Positions 1 to 6,521 of a stretch of DNA of 24,787 nucleotides are shown piece by piece. The notes beneath the pieces were generated by a model. It saw only the letters and a program-made list of their open reading frames with translations, made no database searches and was not told where the DNA came from. Numbering within the stretch: the stretch's first letter is position 1; each line of letters opens with the position of its first letter. The translations under genes and the position numbers were made by a program. The stretch is from the NCBI GenBank assembly GCA_934462775.1, contig CAKSIR010000015.1:1-24787 (forward strand). Reading direction: 5' to 3'. Source of the stretch: an uncultured Ruminiclostridium sp. (GTDB taxonomy: Bacteria > Bacillota > Clostridia > Oscillospirales > Ruminococcaceae).

Positions 1-48
1 AGGCTCTGCCTTTGGAATCTGCAAGCCTTTGAAAAGGCTTGACCTAAA
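1..48. repeat. Truncated intergenic palindromic repeat
   Basis: Two hairpins stand next to each other at the left edge. Bases 22-30 pair perfectly with 33-41 (nine base pairs, two-base loop). Bases 1-4 pair with 8-11 around a three-base loop, and 12-15 (ttgg) would pair with bases beyond the window. On the minus strand the order is AAGCC..GGCTT hairpin, then GCAGATTCC, then the GGC-AGA-GCC hairpin. No T-run follows, so it is not a classical terminator. From memory, hairpin pairs of this style are dispersed between genes in Oscillospiraceae genomes; that link is inference. Confidence 0.45.
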
Positions 49-76
49 CTTTAAATTTGACTTTTTCGACAGTCTG

Positions 77-104
77 AAAATCCCATCGAAAACGATAGGA
101 TTTT
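77..104 (-). terminator. Terminator after the 109-1089 gene
   Basis: Bases 77-88 and 93-104 form a 12-base-pair stem with one G-U wobble on the minus-strand RNA and a four-base loop. The outer arms are A4/T4, so the stem supplies its own U-run at the 3' side. It starts five bases after the stop codon of the minus-strand gene. Confidence 0.6.
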
Positions 105-108
105 ATTA

Positions 109-1089
109 TTATGCCTCGATGTTGAGCGTAGGCTTTTCTTCCTCTGCCTCTTTTGCAGATTCGGCAGCCTTTGTGTAACGTTCAAAGCTCTTAGGAGGAA
201 GCGTAGCTTCCTTAACGTCAGGCCATTCAACCTCTTCCTGATATTTCTTGAAGCTTTCAGGCGGAAGCTCACCGTATTCGCTGCCCTTTACATTTGGATC
301 CGGCTCTTTCTGATATTTTTCAAAGCTTTTGGGCGGAATGTTATCGGCATTGTTGATTTTTTCCTGCTGTTCAGCCTTTTTGTCAGCTTCAGTTTTCAGC
401 TCGTCAAGCTTTTCAAGCAGCTCTGAAAGAGTTTCAGCCTTGATTATCTGCGTTTTACGAGCCTGATAGCTTTTATCCTTGATCTGCTCTTCAGTTTCAG
501 CGCTGTCGTTCTTGTCGCCGCTTTCGCCGTTCAGCTTTTCAAGACCGTTCTTAAGCAAAGCATAGTAGCTTACTTTTCCGTTGCTGTCGATCGAAATTCC
601 GTAAGATTTTATGGCGTCAGCGTGATCTGCAAGAGTATCCTTCATATCGCCGAACTGCTCTGCCGCATTGTCGAGCACGCTTTCGTACTGAGCCGCAACG
701 CTTTCGTCGCTTGTCATTTTTTCAAGCAAATCAGGTGTAATTACAACATTGTACTCGGAGCCGGTGCCGTTTTCCATAAGCGCCTGAGCTTCTTCGTCTG
801 TTTTGAAGTCGGCAATGATGAAGTCCATGTTGCCGTATTTTTCCTTTAATGAGTCAAGGTAATTCTGTGCATTTGTGCTGAGTTCAACTTTTTCAGGCTG
901 ATTTGCCTTTTCGGCAGGCTGGATTTTTATTGATTCATCAATTTCCGTATAGTTCTTTACAGATGATTCAAAAGTGTCAGCTTTCTTTGTTGATTTGTCA
1001 TCAGCCGTTTTTGAACCCGCAAATTTGGTTGTTTTAGCAGCGTTATAATCACTGAAATAATTATTCGGTTTGTTGGTTACGCCATACAT
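109..1089 (-). CDS. Unrecognised repeat-bearing hypothetical protein (possibly DUF6033-like)
   Basis: This encodes a 326-residue, highly charged, apparently soluble protein with no signal peptide or membrane segment. The N-terminus is polar and Asn/Lys/Thr-rich. A central part (about residues 70-185) looks like a folded domain, with VELSTNAQNYLDSLK near its start and DSNGKVSYYALLKNGLEKL near its end. A Glu/Lys-rich probable helix follows. Three C-terminal copies of (I/L)PP(K/E)SF(E/K)(K/R)Y begin near residues 251, 275 and 297. A strong GGGAGGAG Shine-Dalgarno site supports the ATG at 1089. It has its own terminator and stands alone. The middle part resembles a Clostridia family I remember as DUF6033, but I cannot verify this. 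Function is unknown; the repeats look like short binding motifs, which is inference. Confidence 0.8.
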   Translation of the reverse strand: MYGVTNKPNNYFSDYNAAKTTKFAGSKTADDKSTKKADTFESSVKNYTEIDESIKIQPAEKANQPEKVELSTNAQNYLDSLKEKYGNMDFIIADFKTDEEAQALMENGTGSEYNVVITPDLLEKMTSDESVAAQYESVLDNAAEQFGDMKDTLADHADAIKSYGISIDSNGKVSYYALLKNGLEKLNGESGDKNDSAETEEQIKDKSYQARKTQIIKAETLSELLEKLDELKTEADKKAEQQEKINNADNIPPKSFEKYQKEPDPNVKGSEYGELPPESFKKYQEEVEWPDVKEATLPPKSFERYTKAAESAKEAEEEKPTLNIEA

Positions 1090-1130
1090 AATTATACACT
1101 CCTCCCACGGGTTTATAGGTATTCTTATAT

Positions 1131-1136
1131 ATTATA
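1131..1136 (-). promoter_or_regulatory. Candidate -10 box for the 109-1089 gene
   Basis: TATAAT lies on the minus strand about 42 bases upstream of the ATG. No good -35 hexamer sits 16-18 bases upstream; the best at 17 bases is AAAGTT. The call therefore rests on the -10 alone. Confidence 0.35.
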
Positions 1137-1169
1137 TCGGCGTAAATAATTCCAACTTTAGTTTTTTTT

Positions 1170-1202
1170 AAAAAAACTGCCCGATTTTTCGGACAGTTTT
1201 TT
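1170..1202 (-). terminator. Rho-independent terminator of ribU
   Basis: Bases 1171-1184 and 1189-1202 form a 14-base-pair stem around a four-base loop. The one non-Watson-Crick pair is a G-U wobble in the minus-strand RNA but a C-A mismatch on the plus strand, so it is built for minus-strand transcription. Seven Us end the 3' arm. It begins three bases after the ribU stop. Confidence 0.85.
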
Positions 1203-1204
1203 GC

Positions 1205-1801
1205 TTACATTGTTTTAAGCGCCTTGGAAAGCGGCTTATACACAAGAAACGTTATTATTGAAACTGCAATGCCCTTGCAGAAGGTGAACGGCATATTAAA
1301 CCAGATAAGCGCGTCCCAGAGGTTCTGCACGTTGGGGTTGATTGCCCGATACATACCGAGTATAGCCTCCATCGGCATGAATGCGGTATAGAATGGGTAT
1401 GTAATAAAGTAGTTCACAAATATGCTGAGAACCGCCATGCAAAGGGAGCCTGTAACGCAGCCGATAATTGCTGTAACGCGGGTTTTGCGGTATTTGTAGA
1501 TCATGCCTGCCGGGAATACCATTATTGCGCCTAAAATAAAGTTTGCAAGCTCTCCCACGCCGCCTGTTGTGGTAAACATTACGTTTATCAGATTTTTTAC
1601 AAGGCATACGACCACGCCTGCCACGGGGGAAATGACGAACGAGGTGATAAGTGCGGGCAGCTCTGAGAAGTCCATTTTGATGAACTCAGGGATAATCGCG
1701 GGCAGCGGGAAGCTTATGAACATAAGCACCGACGAGAGAGCCGCCATAATTGCTGTGACTGTGATGTTTTTTGCGCTGAATTTTTTTGTTGCTGTAACCA
1801 T
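1205..1801 (-). CDS. ribU: Riboflavin ECF transporter S component RibU
   Basis: This encodes a 198-residue hydrophobic membrane protein with about six transmembrane segments, the usual size of an energy-coupling-factor S component. RibU binds riboflavin and works with a shared EcfT/EcfA module, not encoded here. RibU-like features are MDFSELPALI near the N-terminus, VKNLINVMFTT, and GGVGELANFILGA. The ATG at 1801 follows AGGAAGG; the reading frame stays open further upstream, but that stretch is the terminator and riboswitch and is not coding. The FMN riboswitch directly upstream strongly supports riboflavin as substrate. Transcription is expected to fall when FMN is plentiful. Confidence 0.92.
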   Translation of the reverse strand: MVTATKKFSAKNITVTAIMAALSSVLMFISFPLPAIIPEFIKMDFSELPALITSFVISPVAGVVVCLVKNLINVMFTTTGGVGELANFILGAIMVFPAGMIYKYRKTRVTAIIGCVTGSLCMAVLSIFVNYFITYPFYTAFMPMEAILGMYRAINPNVQNLWDALIWFNMPFTFCKGIAVSIITFLVYKPLSKALKTM

Positions 1802-1854
1802 GTGTTTTTCCTTCCTCAATGAAAAATATTGTAAGTGCTTTGGGCGAGGAAATG

Positions 1855-1898
1855 AAAAAGCCCTTGCTATCGTATCTGTGATACAATAAAACAAGGGC
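1855..1898 (-). terminator. Regulated terminator of the FMN riboswitch
   Basis: GCCCTTG and CAAGGGC (1892-1898 and 1860-1866) form the base of a hairpin, with an inner TGTATC/GATACG-type stem, followed by U5 (1855-1859). It lies between the aptamer and the ribU start, as expected for transcriptional OFF control. The first arm can pair instead with the aptamer's AGGGCG (see findings). Confidence 0.85.
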
Positions 1899-1921
1899 GT
1901 ACAAATGCAGATATTCTCGGC

Positions 1922-2033
1922 ATCTGATTCTTTCATCCGGACTATACCGTTGGTTTCGGAATCGCACCGAATCAGCCGAAAGGCTCGCGGACTTTACCGC
2001 CAGTGGAGAATTGCACTCCGCCCTGAAACAGAT
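1922..2033 (-). ncRNA. FMN riboswitch (RFN element) aptamer
   Basis: Read on the minus strand this holds the conserved blocks of the RFN element in the right order: AGGGCG, an ACTGGCGGTAAAGTCCGCGA-type block, GATTCGGTG, CCAACGGTATAGTCCGGATG, and a closing segment. The outer stem P1 pairs ATCTGTTTC with GAATCAGAT with one mismatch. FMN binding is expected to free the downstream terminator and lower expression of ribU. Confidence 0.95.
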
Positions 2034-2042
2034 TACACTTGT

Positions 2043-2071
2043 ATTATATTACTGTTTATGCTTTTTGTCAA
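2043..2071 (-). promoter_or_regulatory. Consensus SigA promoter of the FMN riboswitch-ribU unit
   Basis: TTGACA (2066-2071) and TATAAT (2043-2048) on the minus strand are separated by exactly 17 bases. The predicted transcript starts near 2036, three bases before the aptamer P1 stem. The -35 box lies only four bases past the stop codon of the upstream gene. Confidence 0.88.
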
Positions 2072-2075
2072 TAGG

Positions 2076-2486
2076 TTATTCGTCGATGTCGCTGTCGTCC
2101 TCGTCGAAAACAAATTCAAGCTTTTCGCCGCAGTTAGGGCAGTCGATTTCGCCGTCACTTAAGATGTCATAGTCAACAACAACGGAGTTGCCGCAGTTAG
2201 GGCAGGTAACCTCGTACATATCGTCGTCTAATTCTTCATCCTCGTCATCGCAGTCATCGTCGCCGTAAACCTCGTCCTCAAGGTCGTAAACGCTCTCTTC
2301 AACGTCGGACAGAACCTCTGCCATTTCGTCAAGATCCTCGTCAACCTCTTCAAGGTCGAGAGCAATGTCGTTCAGAACGTCCAGCATTGCAAGGAGAACC
2401 TTGCCTTCCTTTGTGCTGTCGTCAAGGTTAAGGCCTTCAGCAAGACCCTTGATGTAGGATACCTTTTCAGGAATTGTCATAGCCAT
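2076..2486 (-). CDS. CD1247-like acidic zinc-ribbon protein
   Basis: This encodes a 136-residue protein. Residues 1-60 look helical (YIKGLAEGLNL, then LLAMLDVLNDIALDLEEV). A strongly acidic linker rich in Asp and Glu occupies about residues 60-93, followed by a zinc ribbon with two CPNCG knuckles and an acidic tail. Such proteins are common in Clostridia next to efp and are sometimes misnamed as AraC regulators; no DNA-binding helix-turn-helix is visible. The ATG at 2486 follows AGAAAGGAAG with good spacing. It lies 64 bases downstream of efp on the same strand, with a hairpin between them. A role in translation is only suggested by the neighbour. Confidence 0.85.
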   Translation of the reverse strand: MAMTIPEKVSYIKGLAEGLNLDDSTKEGKVLLAMLDVLNDIALDLEEVDEDLDEMAEVLSDVEESVYDLEDEVYGDDDCDDEDEELDDDMYEVTCPNCGNSVVVDYDILSDGEIDCPNCGEKLEFVFDEDDSDIDE

Positions 2487-2505
2487 AATAATACTTCCTT
2501 TCTGT

Positions 2506-2541
2506 ACAAAATTCGGCTGAACAGAAACCCGATCAGCCGAA
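2506..2541 (-). terminator. Hairpin between efp and the zinc-ribbon gene (attenuator-like)
   Basis: TTCGGCTGA and TCAGCCGAA (2533-2541 and 2512-2520) form a perfect nine-base-pair stem with a 12-base loop, followed by TTTTGT. The tail is short, so termination may be partial, leaving some readthrough from efp. Confidence 0.5.
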
Positions 2542-2550
2542 AAAGTTCAA

Positions 2551-3114
2551 TTACTTGTTTGCACGTTCCATGTACTCGCCTGTTCTTGTATCGATACGGA
2601 TAACATCGCCGATGTCGATGAACAGAGGAACTCTGATCTCTGCGCCTGTTTCGAGAGTAGCAGGCTTTGTAGCGTTTGTAGCTGTATCGCCCTTGAAGCC
2701 CGGATCTGTTTCTGTTACTTCAAGCTCAACGAAGTTCGGAGGTTCAACGCCGAATACCTTGCCCTTGTAGGAAAGTACCTTACAAACCATGTTTTCCTTA
2801 ACGAACTTGAAGTTATCGCCTACTTCGTGCTTGTTGATCGGAACCTGCTCGTATGTTTCGCTGTCCATGAAGTAGTAGAGGTCGCCGTCCTCGTAGCTGT
2901 ATTCCATATCCTTTCTTTCAACGAAAGCTGTTGGGAACTTAGCTGTCGGGTTGTAGGACTTTTCTACAACTGCGCCTGTTAATACGTTTCTTGTCTTGGT
3001 TCTTACGAAAGCGGCACCCTTACCAGGTTTTACGTGCTGGAATTCGATAACCTGCATTACCTGTCCATCCTCTTCGAATGTCATGCCGTTTCTGAAATCG
3101 CCTGCTGTGATCAT
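2551..3114 (-). CDS. efp: Elongation factor P
   Basis: EF-P binds the ribosome next to the E site and relieves stalling at polyproline. The 187-residue length is standard, and the three beta-barrel domains are covered: the KOW-like start ([11 protein letters not shown]), the loop [11 protein letters not shown] with Lys32 at its tip, a central [13 protein letters not shown] OB domain, and the C-terminal [20 protein letters not shown] signature. Lys32 within PGKG is the position modified in Bacillus EF-P. The start has GGAGG ten bases upstream. It has its own promoter and leads a short unit with the zinc-ribbon gene. The peptidase gene upstream on the same strand often neighbours efp in Firmicutes. 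Confidence 0.98.
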   Translation of the reverse strand: MITAGDFRNGMTFEEDGQVMQVIEFQHVKPGKGAAFVRTKTRNVLTGAVVEKSYNPTAKFPTAFVERKDMEYSYEDGDLYYFMDSETYEQVPINKHEVGDNFKFVKENMVCKVLSYKGKVFGVEPPNFVELEVTETDPGFKGDTATNATKPATLETGAEIRVPLFIDIGDVIRIDTRTGEYMERANK

Positions 3115-3156
3115 ATTTATGAATCCTCCAGAAATTTTTTTATAATTATCTTTTAT

Positions 3157-3185
3157 ATTTTACCTTATTTTCTGTGCAATTGCAA
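3157..3185 (-). promoter_or_regulatory. Promoter of efp
   Basis: TTGCAA (3180-3185) and TAAAAT (3157-3162) on the minus strand are 17 bases apart, with two mismatches and one mismatch to consensus. The surrounding AT-rich spacer (3115-3252) holds no other gene. The predicted leader is about 35 bases. Confidence 0.6.
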
Positions 3186-3252
3186 GTGTTTTAGTAAAAT
3201 TTCTTTATATTTTTCAAAAAGAACTATGAATTTTTATATAAAACTGTACCGA

Positions 3253-4320
3253 TTAAATATAAATCAGTGATTTTGGGGTGTTTGTAAGATTGCGGCAGCC
3301 GTTTTCGGTAACAACGCACATATCTTCAATGCGCACGCCGAACTTGTGCGGCAGATAAACGCCCGGCTCAATCGTGATTATCATGCCCTCGTGGAGGGTT
3401 GTATCGCTTCGCGGCGAAACGGTTGGCGCTTCGTGAATTTCAAGACCTACGCCGTGTCCCAGACCGTGACCGAAATACTTTTCAAGGCTCCACGCTTCAA
3501 GGGTGGAACGTGCAACGCTGTCCAGCAGCTTGCAGGTAATTCCTGCGCGGACTGCCTTCAGCGCGTCTGTATTCGCTCCCCAGACTGCGTTGTAAACCTC
3601 CTTCATTTCGTCGGTGGGCTTGCCTATGCAGACGGTTCTTGTCATGTCGGAATGGTATCCGTCAACAACTGCGCCAAAGTCCAGCGTGAGAAAGTCGCCG
3701 TCCTCAAGGGGCTTGCTTGTAGGCACTGCGTGAGGGCAGGCGGAGTTTTTGCCGGACGCTGCGATTGTGTCAAAGGAAAGGTCGTCAGCGCCCAGATCCA
3801 TCATATAGAAGTCGAGGGCGGTTGCAACCTGCTTTTCGGTCATTCCTGCGGTCATTTTGGAAAGCAGCTTAGAAAAAGCGGCTTCGGCAATTTTCTGCGC
3901 AGCAATTATTTTTTCAATTTCCTCCTCGGTTTTGATTATCCTCATTCTGCCGATTGCGTCAGACAGCCATTCAGATGAATCAAACTCAATGTCGGAAAAA
4001 TGCTCGGTGTAGCTGTTAAGCTCAGAAACGGTCATGGTCTTGTTTTCGATTGAAACAAGGTCTGCGCCGTATTCCTCAAAAATGCGCTCAAGCTGCTTGT
4101 ACAGGTCCTGCATGAGGATAACGTGGAAGCCCTCGACCTGCTCGCTTGCCTTTTCGTAATAGCGCGAGTCAATGAGGAGAATGCCCTCGTCGTGGGTAAT
4201 GACCGCTACGCCTGCCGAGGATTTGAAGCCTGTTACATAGCGTCTGTTGATGTCGCTTGTTACAAGGGCAATGTGGCTTGGCTTGCGAAGCTGTTTCTGT
4301 ATTTCTTTTAAAACGCTCAT
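3253..4320 (-). CDS. Xaa-Pro aminopeptidase (M24 family)
   Basis: This is a metallo-aminopeptidase of the pita-bread fold, expected to release the N-terminal residue from peptides with proline in second place. It has 355 residues, the typical length of the short Firmicutes form. Residues 1-125 are the creatinase N-like domain. All five metal ligands can be seen: Asp214 and Asp225 (LDFGAVVDGYHSD), His289 (HGLGHGVG), Glu318 (TIEPGVY) and Glu332 (RIEDM). The ATG at 4320 is preferred because GGAG lies six bases before it; an in-frame TTG at 4332 would put that site inside the gene. It is the last gene of the yqeG-to-peptidase run, 15 bases after aroQ. No signal peptide is present, so it acts in the cytoplasm. 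Confidence 0.95.
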   Translation of the reverse strand: MSVLKEIQKQLRKPSHIALVTSDINRRYVTGFKSSAGVAVITHDEGILLIDSRYYEKASEQVEGFHVILMQDLYKQLERIFEEYGADLVSIENKTMTVSELNSYTEHFSDIEFDSSEWLSDAIGRMRIIKTEEEIEKIIAAQKIAEAAFSKLLSKMTAGMTEKQVATALDFYMMDLGADDLSFDTIAASGKNSACPHAVPTSKPLEDGDFLTLDFGAVVDGYHSDMTRTVCIGKPTDEMKEVYNAVWGANTDALKAVRAGITCKLLDSVARSTLEAWSLEKYFGHGLGHGVGLEIHEAPTVSPRSDTTLHEGMIITIEPGVYLPHKFGVRIEDMCVVTENGCRNLTNTPKSLIYI

Positions 4321-4335
4321 AATTTTCTCCAAAGC

Positions 4336-4770
4336 TTAATTCTTTATCGCCGACTTAAGTCCGTACAGACCTAAGATGTAACTGTTTTTTCCAAAGCCCG
4401 AAATACTTCCTGCGCAGACAGGCGCAATAACCGATTCCCTGCGGAATTCCTCGCGGCTGTCAACGTTGGACAGGTGAACCTCCACAACGGGGATTTTTAT
4501 TGCGGCGATTGCGTCGCGGATTGCATAGCTGTAATGAGTGTAGGCTCCTGCGTTGAGGATAACGCCTTTTTTGGCGTTTCTTGCCTCGTGGAGCTTATCG
4601 ATGATTGCACCCTCGTGGTTCGACTGGAAAAACTCAGGATTAAAGCCAAGCTCTTTTGCCTTTTCCGCAATTTCTGCGTTTATGCTGTCAAGGGTGTCGT
4701 TTCCGTAAATTCCCGGCTCGCGAAATCCCAGAAGATTGAGATTAGGACCGTTTATAATCAGTATATCCAT
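4336..4770 (-). CDS. aroQ: Type II 3-dehydroquinate dehydratase
   Basis: It converts 3-dehydroquinate to 3-dehydroshikimate in the shikimate pathway. The 144-residue length is normal for this dodecameric class. Key residues are visible: Arg17 and the catalytic Tyr22 in [11 protein letters not shown], Asn73 and His79 in [18 protein letters not shown], His99 in VVEVHLSN, and Arg110 in REEFRRES. Position 16 is Phe, where Thr is commoner. The Shine-Dalgarno site (AGAGGAT) lies in the last codons of the upstream TIM-barrel gene, which stops four bases before, so the two are likely translated together. Confidence 0.97.
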   Translation of the reverse strand: MDILIINGPNLNLLGFREPGIYGNDTLDSINAEIAEKAKELGFNPEFFQSNHEGAIIDKLHEARNAKKGVILNAGAYTHYSYAIRDAIAAIKIPVVEVHLSNVDSREEFRRESVIAPVCAGSISGFGKNSYILGLYGLKSAIKN

Positions 4771-4774
4771 TTTA

Positions 4775-5623
4775 TTATCCTCTGATTTTGTTGTAATATG
4801 CGCGCATTTCAGCGGCGTCCTCCGCCTGAGTGCCGGCGCTTTCGCAGATTACGGACGGTTCAAGCCCGCGTTCTGCAAACAGCTCCATCAGCGGCTCGTA
4901 GGCAGGACCGAACTTGTCGTCCTCAAATGTCAGGTGGCATTTTTCGCCCCCTGCCGAATATTCGATCTTGCTGAAATGAACGTGGAAATTTTTCAGGCGC
5001 TCAAAGCCAAGTCGGTTTTCTATTCGGTCGAGAATTTCGGCGTAATCGGCTTTTGTTTTTATTCCGCCCAGGGTTCTTGCGTTAAGGTGTCCGAAATCAA
5101 TGCAGGGAAGAAATCTTTCGTCAACGCCGCAAAGCTCGATAACCTCGTCAAGAGTGCCCAGCTGGTTGATTTTGCCCATTGTTTCCGGGCAGATTCTTAT
5201 GTCCGAAAGTCCCTCCTCGTCAAGCCTTTTCTGGGCTTTTACAAGGCTGTCCTTGGCAAGCGCGAGGGCTTCCTCGCGGCTTATTTTTGCGCAGGAGCCT
5301 GAGTGAACGACTATTTTTTCCGCACCCAGCGCCTTGGCAGCCTTAGCGGATTCATAGATGTAGTCAACGCTTTTCAGCCTTGTTTCCTCAACTGTTCCCG
5401 AAAGGGAGATGAAGTAGGGCGTGTGGAGGGAAACGGTAATTCCGTGCTCCTTTGCGAGAGCGGGCAGCAGGGAATAGGTCTTTTCGGCGATTCGCACGCC
5501 TCTGCCGCATTCAACCTCGTAGCCGTTGAGCTTCATTGACTTAAGATATTCGGGCAGCGCCTCGGGGAATTTCCTTTTGCCGAAGCTTGCTGCATTACCG
5601 CCCGGACCGAATGAAATCGCCAT
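4775..5623 (-). CDS. Endonuclease IV-like TIM-barrel protein
   Basis: This 282-residue protein follows the layout of endonuclease IV (apurinic site repair) and related xylose isomerase-like TIM barrels. Probable metal ligands line up well: His67 (SLHTPYF), His107 (VVHSGS), Glu147 (CPETMGK), Asp176 and His179 ([10 protein letters not shown]), His214/His216 (FHVHFSK), His230 and Glu261 (CESAG). The Asp of the Nfo motif DxH seems replaced by Lys228, so the third zinc site may be incomplete. The start follows AGAAAGGT. It lies between yqeG and aroQ with short gaps. DNA repair is the family-based guess; another metal-dependent role is possible. Confidence 0.85.
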   Translation of the reverse strand: MAISFGPGGNAASFGKRKFPEALPEYLKSMKLNGYEVECGRGVRIAEKTYSLLPALAKEHGITVSLHTPYFISLSGTVEETRLKSVDYIYESAKAAKALGAEKIVVHSGSCAKISREEALALAKDSLVKAQKRLDEEGLSDIRICPETMGKINQLGTLDEVIELCGVDERFLPCIDFGHLNARTLGGIKTKADYAEILDRIENRLGFERLKNFHVHFSKIEYSAGGEKCHLTFEDDKFGPAYEPLMELFAERGLEPSVICESAGTQAEDAAEMRAYYNKIRG

Positions 5624-5637
5624 AACAATTACCTTTC

Positions 5638-6138
5638 TTACTTACGTTCAAGCTTAGAATAATCACGCTTGAAAAACACGCTTTCAAGCTTTCTCTTAAA
5701 GCGGAAGCCGATTTTGTCCTCAAGATGAAACGGCTCGACGAGAACTGTTCTGATTCCCGAAAAATTTCCGCCAAGCACATCGGTGAAAATCTGGTCGCCT
5801 ACAACGGCGACTTCCTTTTTGGGAATCCCCATAAGCTTTACCGCTTTGTTTATGCCGAAAGGCAGCGGTTTGCAGCCGAATGAGAAAAATTCAAGTCCTA
5901 ATTCTGCGGCAAGGGGAGCGACGCGAGCCTTTGTGTTGTTGGAAACGACCACCATCTTGATTCCCAGCGCTCTCATGCTGTCCAGCCATTCAAAAATTCC
6001 GTTTTCGGCAGCGGGATTTCCGTGCATCGAAAGAGTATTGTCAAGATCCAGCACCAAGCCTTTAAAGCCGTTTTTTTCAACGAAATCCCTGTCGATTGCA
6101 AGAACATTTTTTATCCAGATATGGGGACGGAAAAGCAT
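5638..6138 (-). CDS. yqeG: YqeG-type HAD phosphatase
   Basis: This encodes a 166-residue HAD-superfamily subclass IIIA phosphatase of the YqeG family. Motif I is LVLDLDNTL (Asp31 nucleophile and Asp33), motif II is VVSNNTK, a conserved Lys-Pro follows (CKPLPFGINKA), and motif III is VVGDQIFTDV. The start MLFRPHIW is typical and has AAAGGAG seven bases upstream. Family members include phosphatidylglycerophosphate phosphatases in plants and yeast; the bacterial substrate is not settled. It heads the run yqeG-TIM barrel-aroQ-peptidase, just after the rpsU terminator, and may depend partly on readthrough because no clear promoter is visible between 6139 and 6172. Confidence 0.93.
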   Translation of the reverse strand: MLFRPHIWIKNVLAIDRDFVEKNGFKGLVLDLDNTLSMHGNPAAENGIFEWLDSMRALGIKMVVVSNNTKARVAPLAAELGLEFFSFGCKPLPFGINKAVKLMGIPKKEVAVVGDQIFTDVLGGNFSGIRTVLVEPFHLEDKIGFRFKRKLESVFFKRDYSKLERK

Positions 6139-6172
6139 AGAAAAGCTCCTTTAACTAAAGCATAAATTTGCT

Positions 6173-6207
6173 CATAAAAACGAAATAAGCGGACTAACAG
6201 CCCGCTT
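6173..6207 (-). terminator. Terminator after rpsU
   Basis: AAGCGGGCT and AGTCCGCTT (6199-6207 and 6187-6195) form nine pairs, including one G-U, around a three-base loop. The following bases read ATTTCGTTTTTAT, a broken U-run, so some readthrough into yqeG is possible. Confidence 0.65.
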
Positions 6208-6229
6208 ACATCATTTTTGTAAGTAAATA

Positions 6230-6406
6230 TTACTTAAACTTGCGTTTACGAGCAGCTTCGGACTTCTTCTTGCGCTTTACCGAAGGCTTTTCGTAATGTT
6301 CTCTTTTACGAACCTCAGCGAGAACGCCGTCTCTTGCGCATGAACGTTTGAAACGCTTTAAAGCTGTGTCCAATGTTTCGTTTTTTCCAAGACGAATTTC
6401 TGCCAT
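6230..6406 (-). CDS. rpsU: Small ribosomal subunit protein bS21
   Basis: The translation gives 58 residues starting [20 protein letters not shown] and ending in a Lys/Arg-rich tail ([15 protein letters not shown]). This matches bS21, a small-subunit protein near the 3' end of 16S rRNA that aids initiation. The central [21 protein letters not shown] is the family signature. The start has a strong GGGAGGG site. It has its own consensus promoter and a terminator, and it separates the large upstream operon from the yqeG run. Confidence 0.97.
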   Translation of the reverse strand: MAEIRLGKNETLDTALKRFKRSCARDGVLAEVRKREHYEKPSVKRKKKSEAARKRKFK

Positions 6407-6417
6407 CTATATCCCTC

Positions 6418-6437
6418 CCTTTGCCTTACGGCACAGG
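6418..6437 (-). other. Leader hairpin just upstream of the rpsU ribosome binding site
   Basis: On the minus strand CCTGTGCC and GGCAAAGG close a GUAA tetraloop with one G-A mismatch. Its 3' arm ends where the GGGAGGG site begins. It could tune ribosome access; this is inference from position only. Confidence 0.4.
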
Positions 6438-6489
6438 TTATCTACATTAAAAGTAGTGACGCATAACAAAATTGAAATGCTCAACAAAT

Positions 6490-6518
6490 ATTATACAGTA
6501 TAACCGATGTCTTGTCAA
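6490..6518 (-). promoter_or_regulatory. Consensus promoter of rpsU
   Basis: TTGACA (6513-6518) and TATAAT (6490-6495) on the minus strand are 17 bases apart, a full match to the SigA consensus. The -35 box starts three bases after the rsfS stop codon. The predicted leader is about 76 bases. Confidence 0.88.
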
Positions 6519-6521
6519 GAG

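Noticed and set aside
1802..1936. Longer N-terminus for the ribU protein, with 45 more residues
   Set aside because: The extension runs through the riboswitch terminator and the end of the aptamer, and AGGAAGG precedes the ATG at 1801.
1905..2162. Open frame of 85 codons on the plus strand
   Set aside because: It lies on the FMN riboswitch and promoter in antisense and has no ribosome binding site.
3186..3252. Terminator for the Xaa-Pro peptidase gene
   Set aside because: The stretch is AT-rich with weak self-pairing only; no stable hairpin followed by a U-run can be shown.
3346..3978. Plus-strand open frame of 210 codons
   Set aside because: It is antisense to the Xaa-Pro peptidase, which has all five metal ligands; the product is Cys/Arg-rich without motifs.
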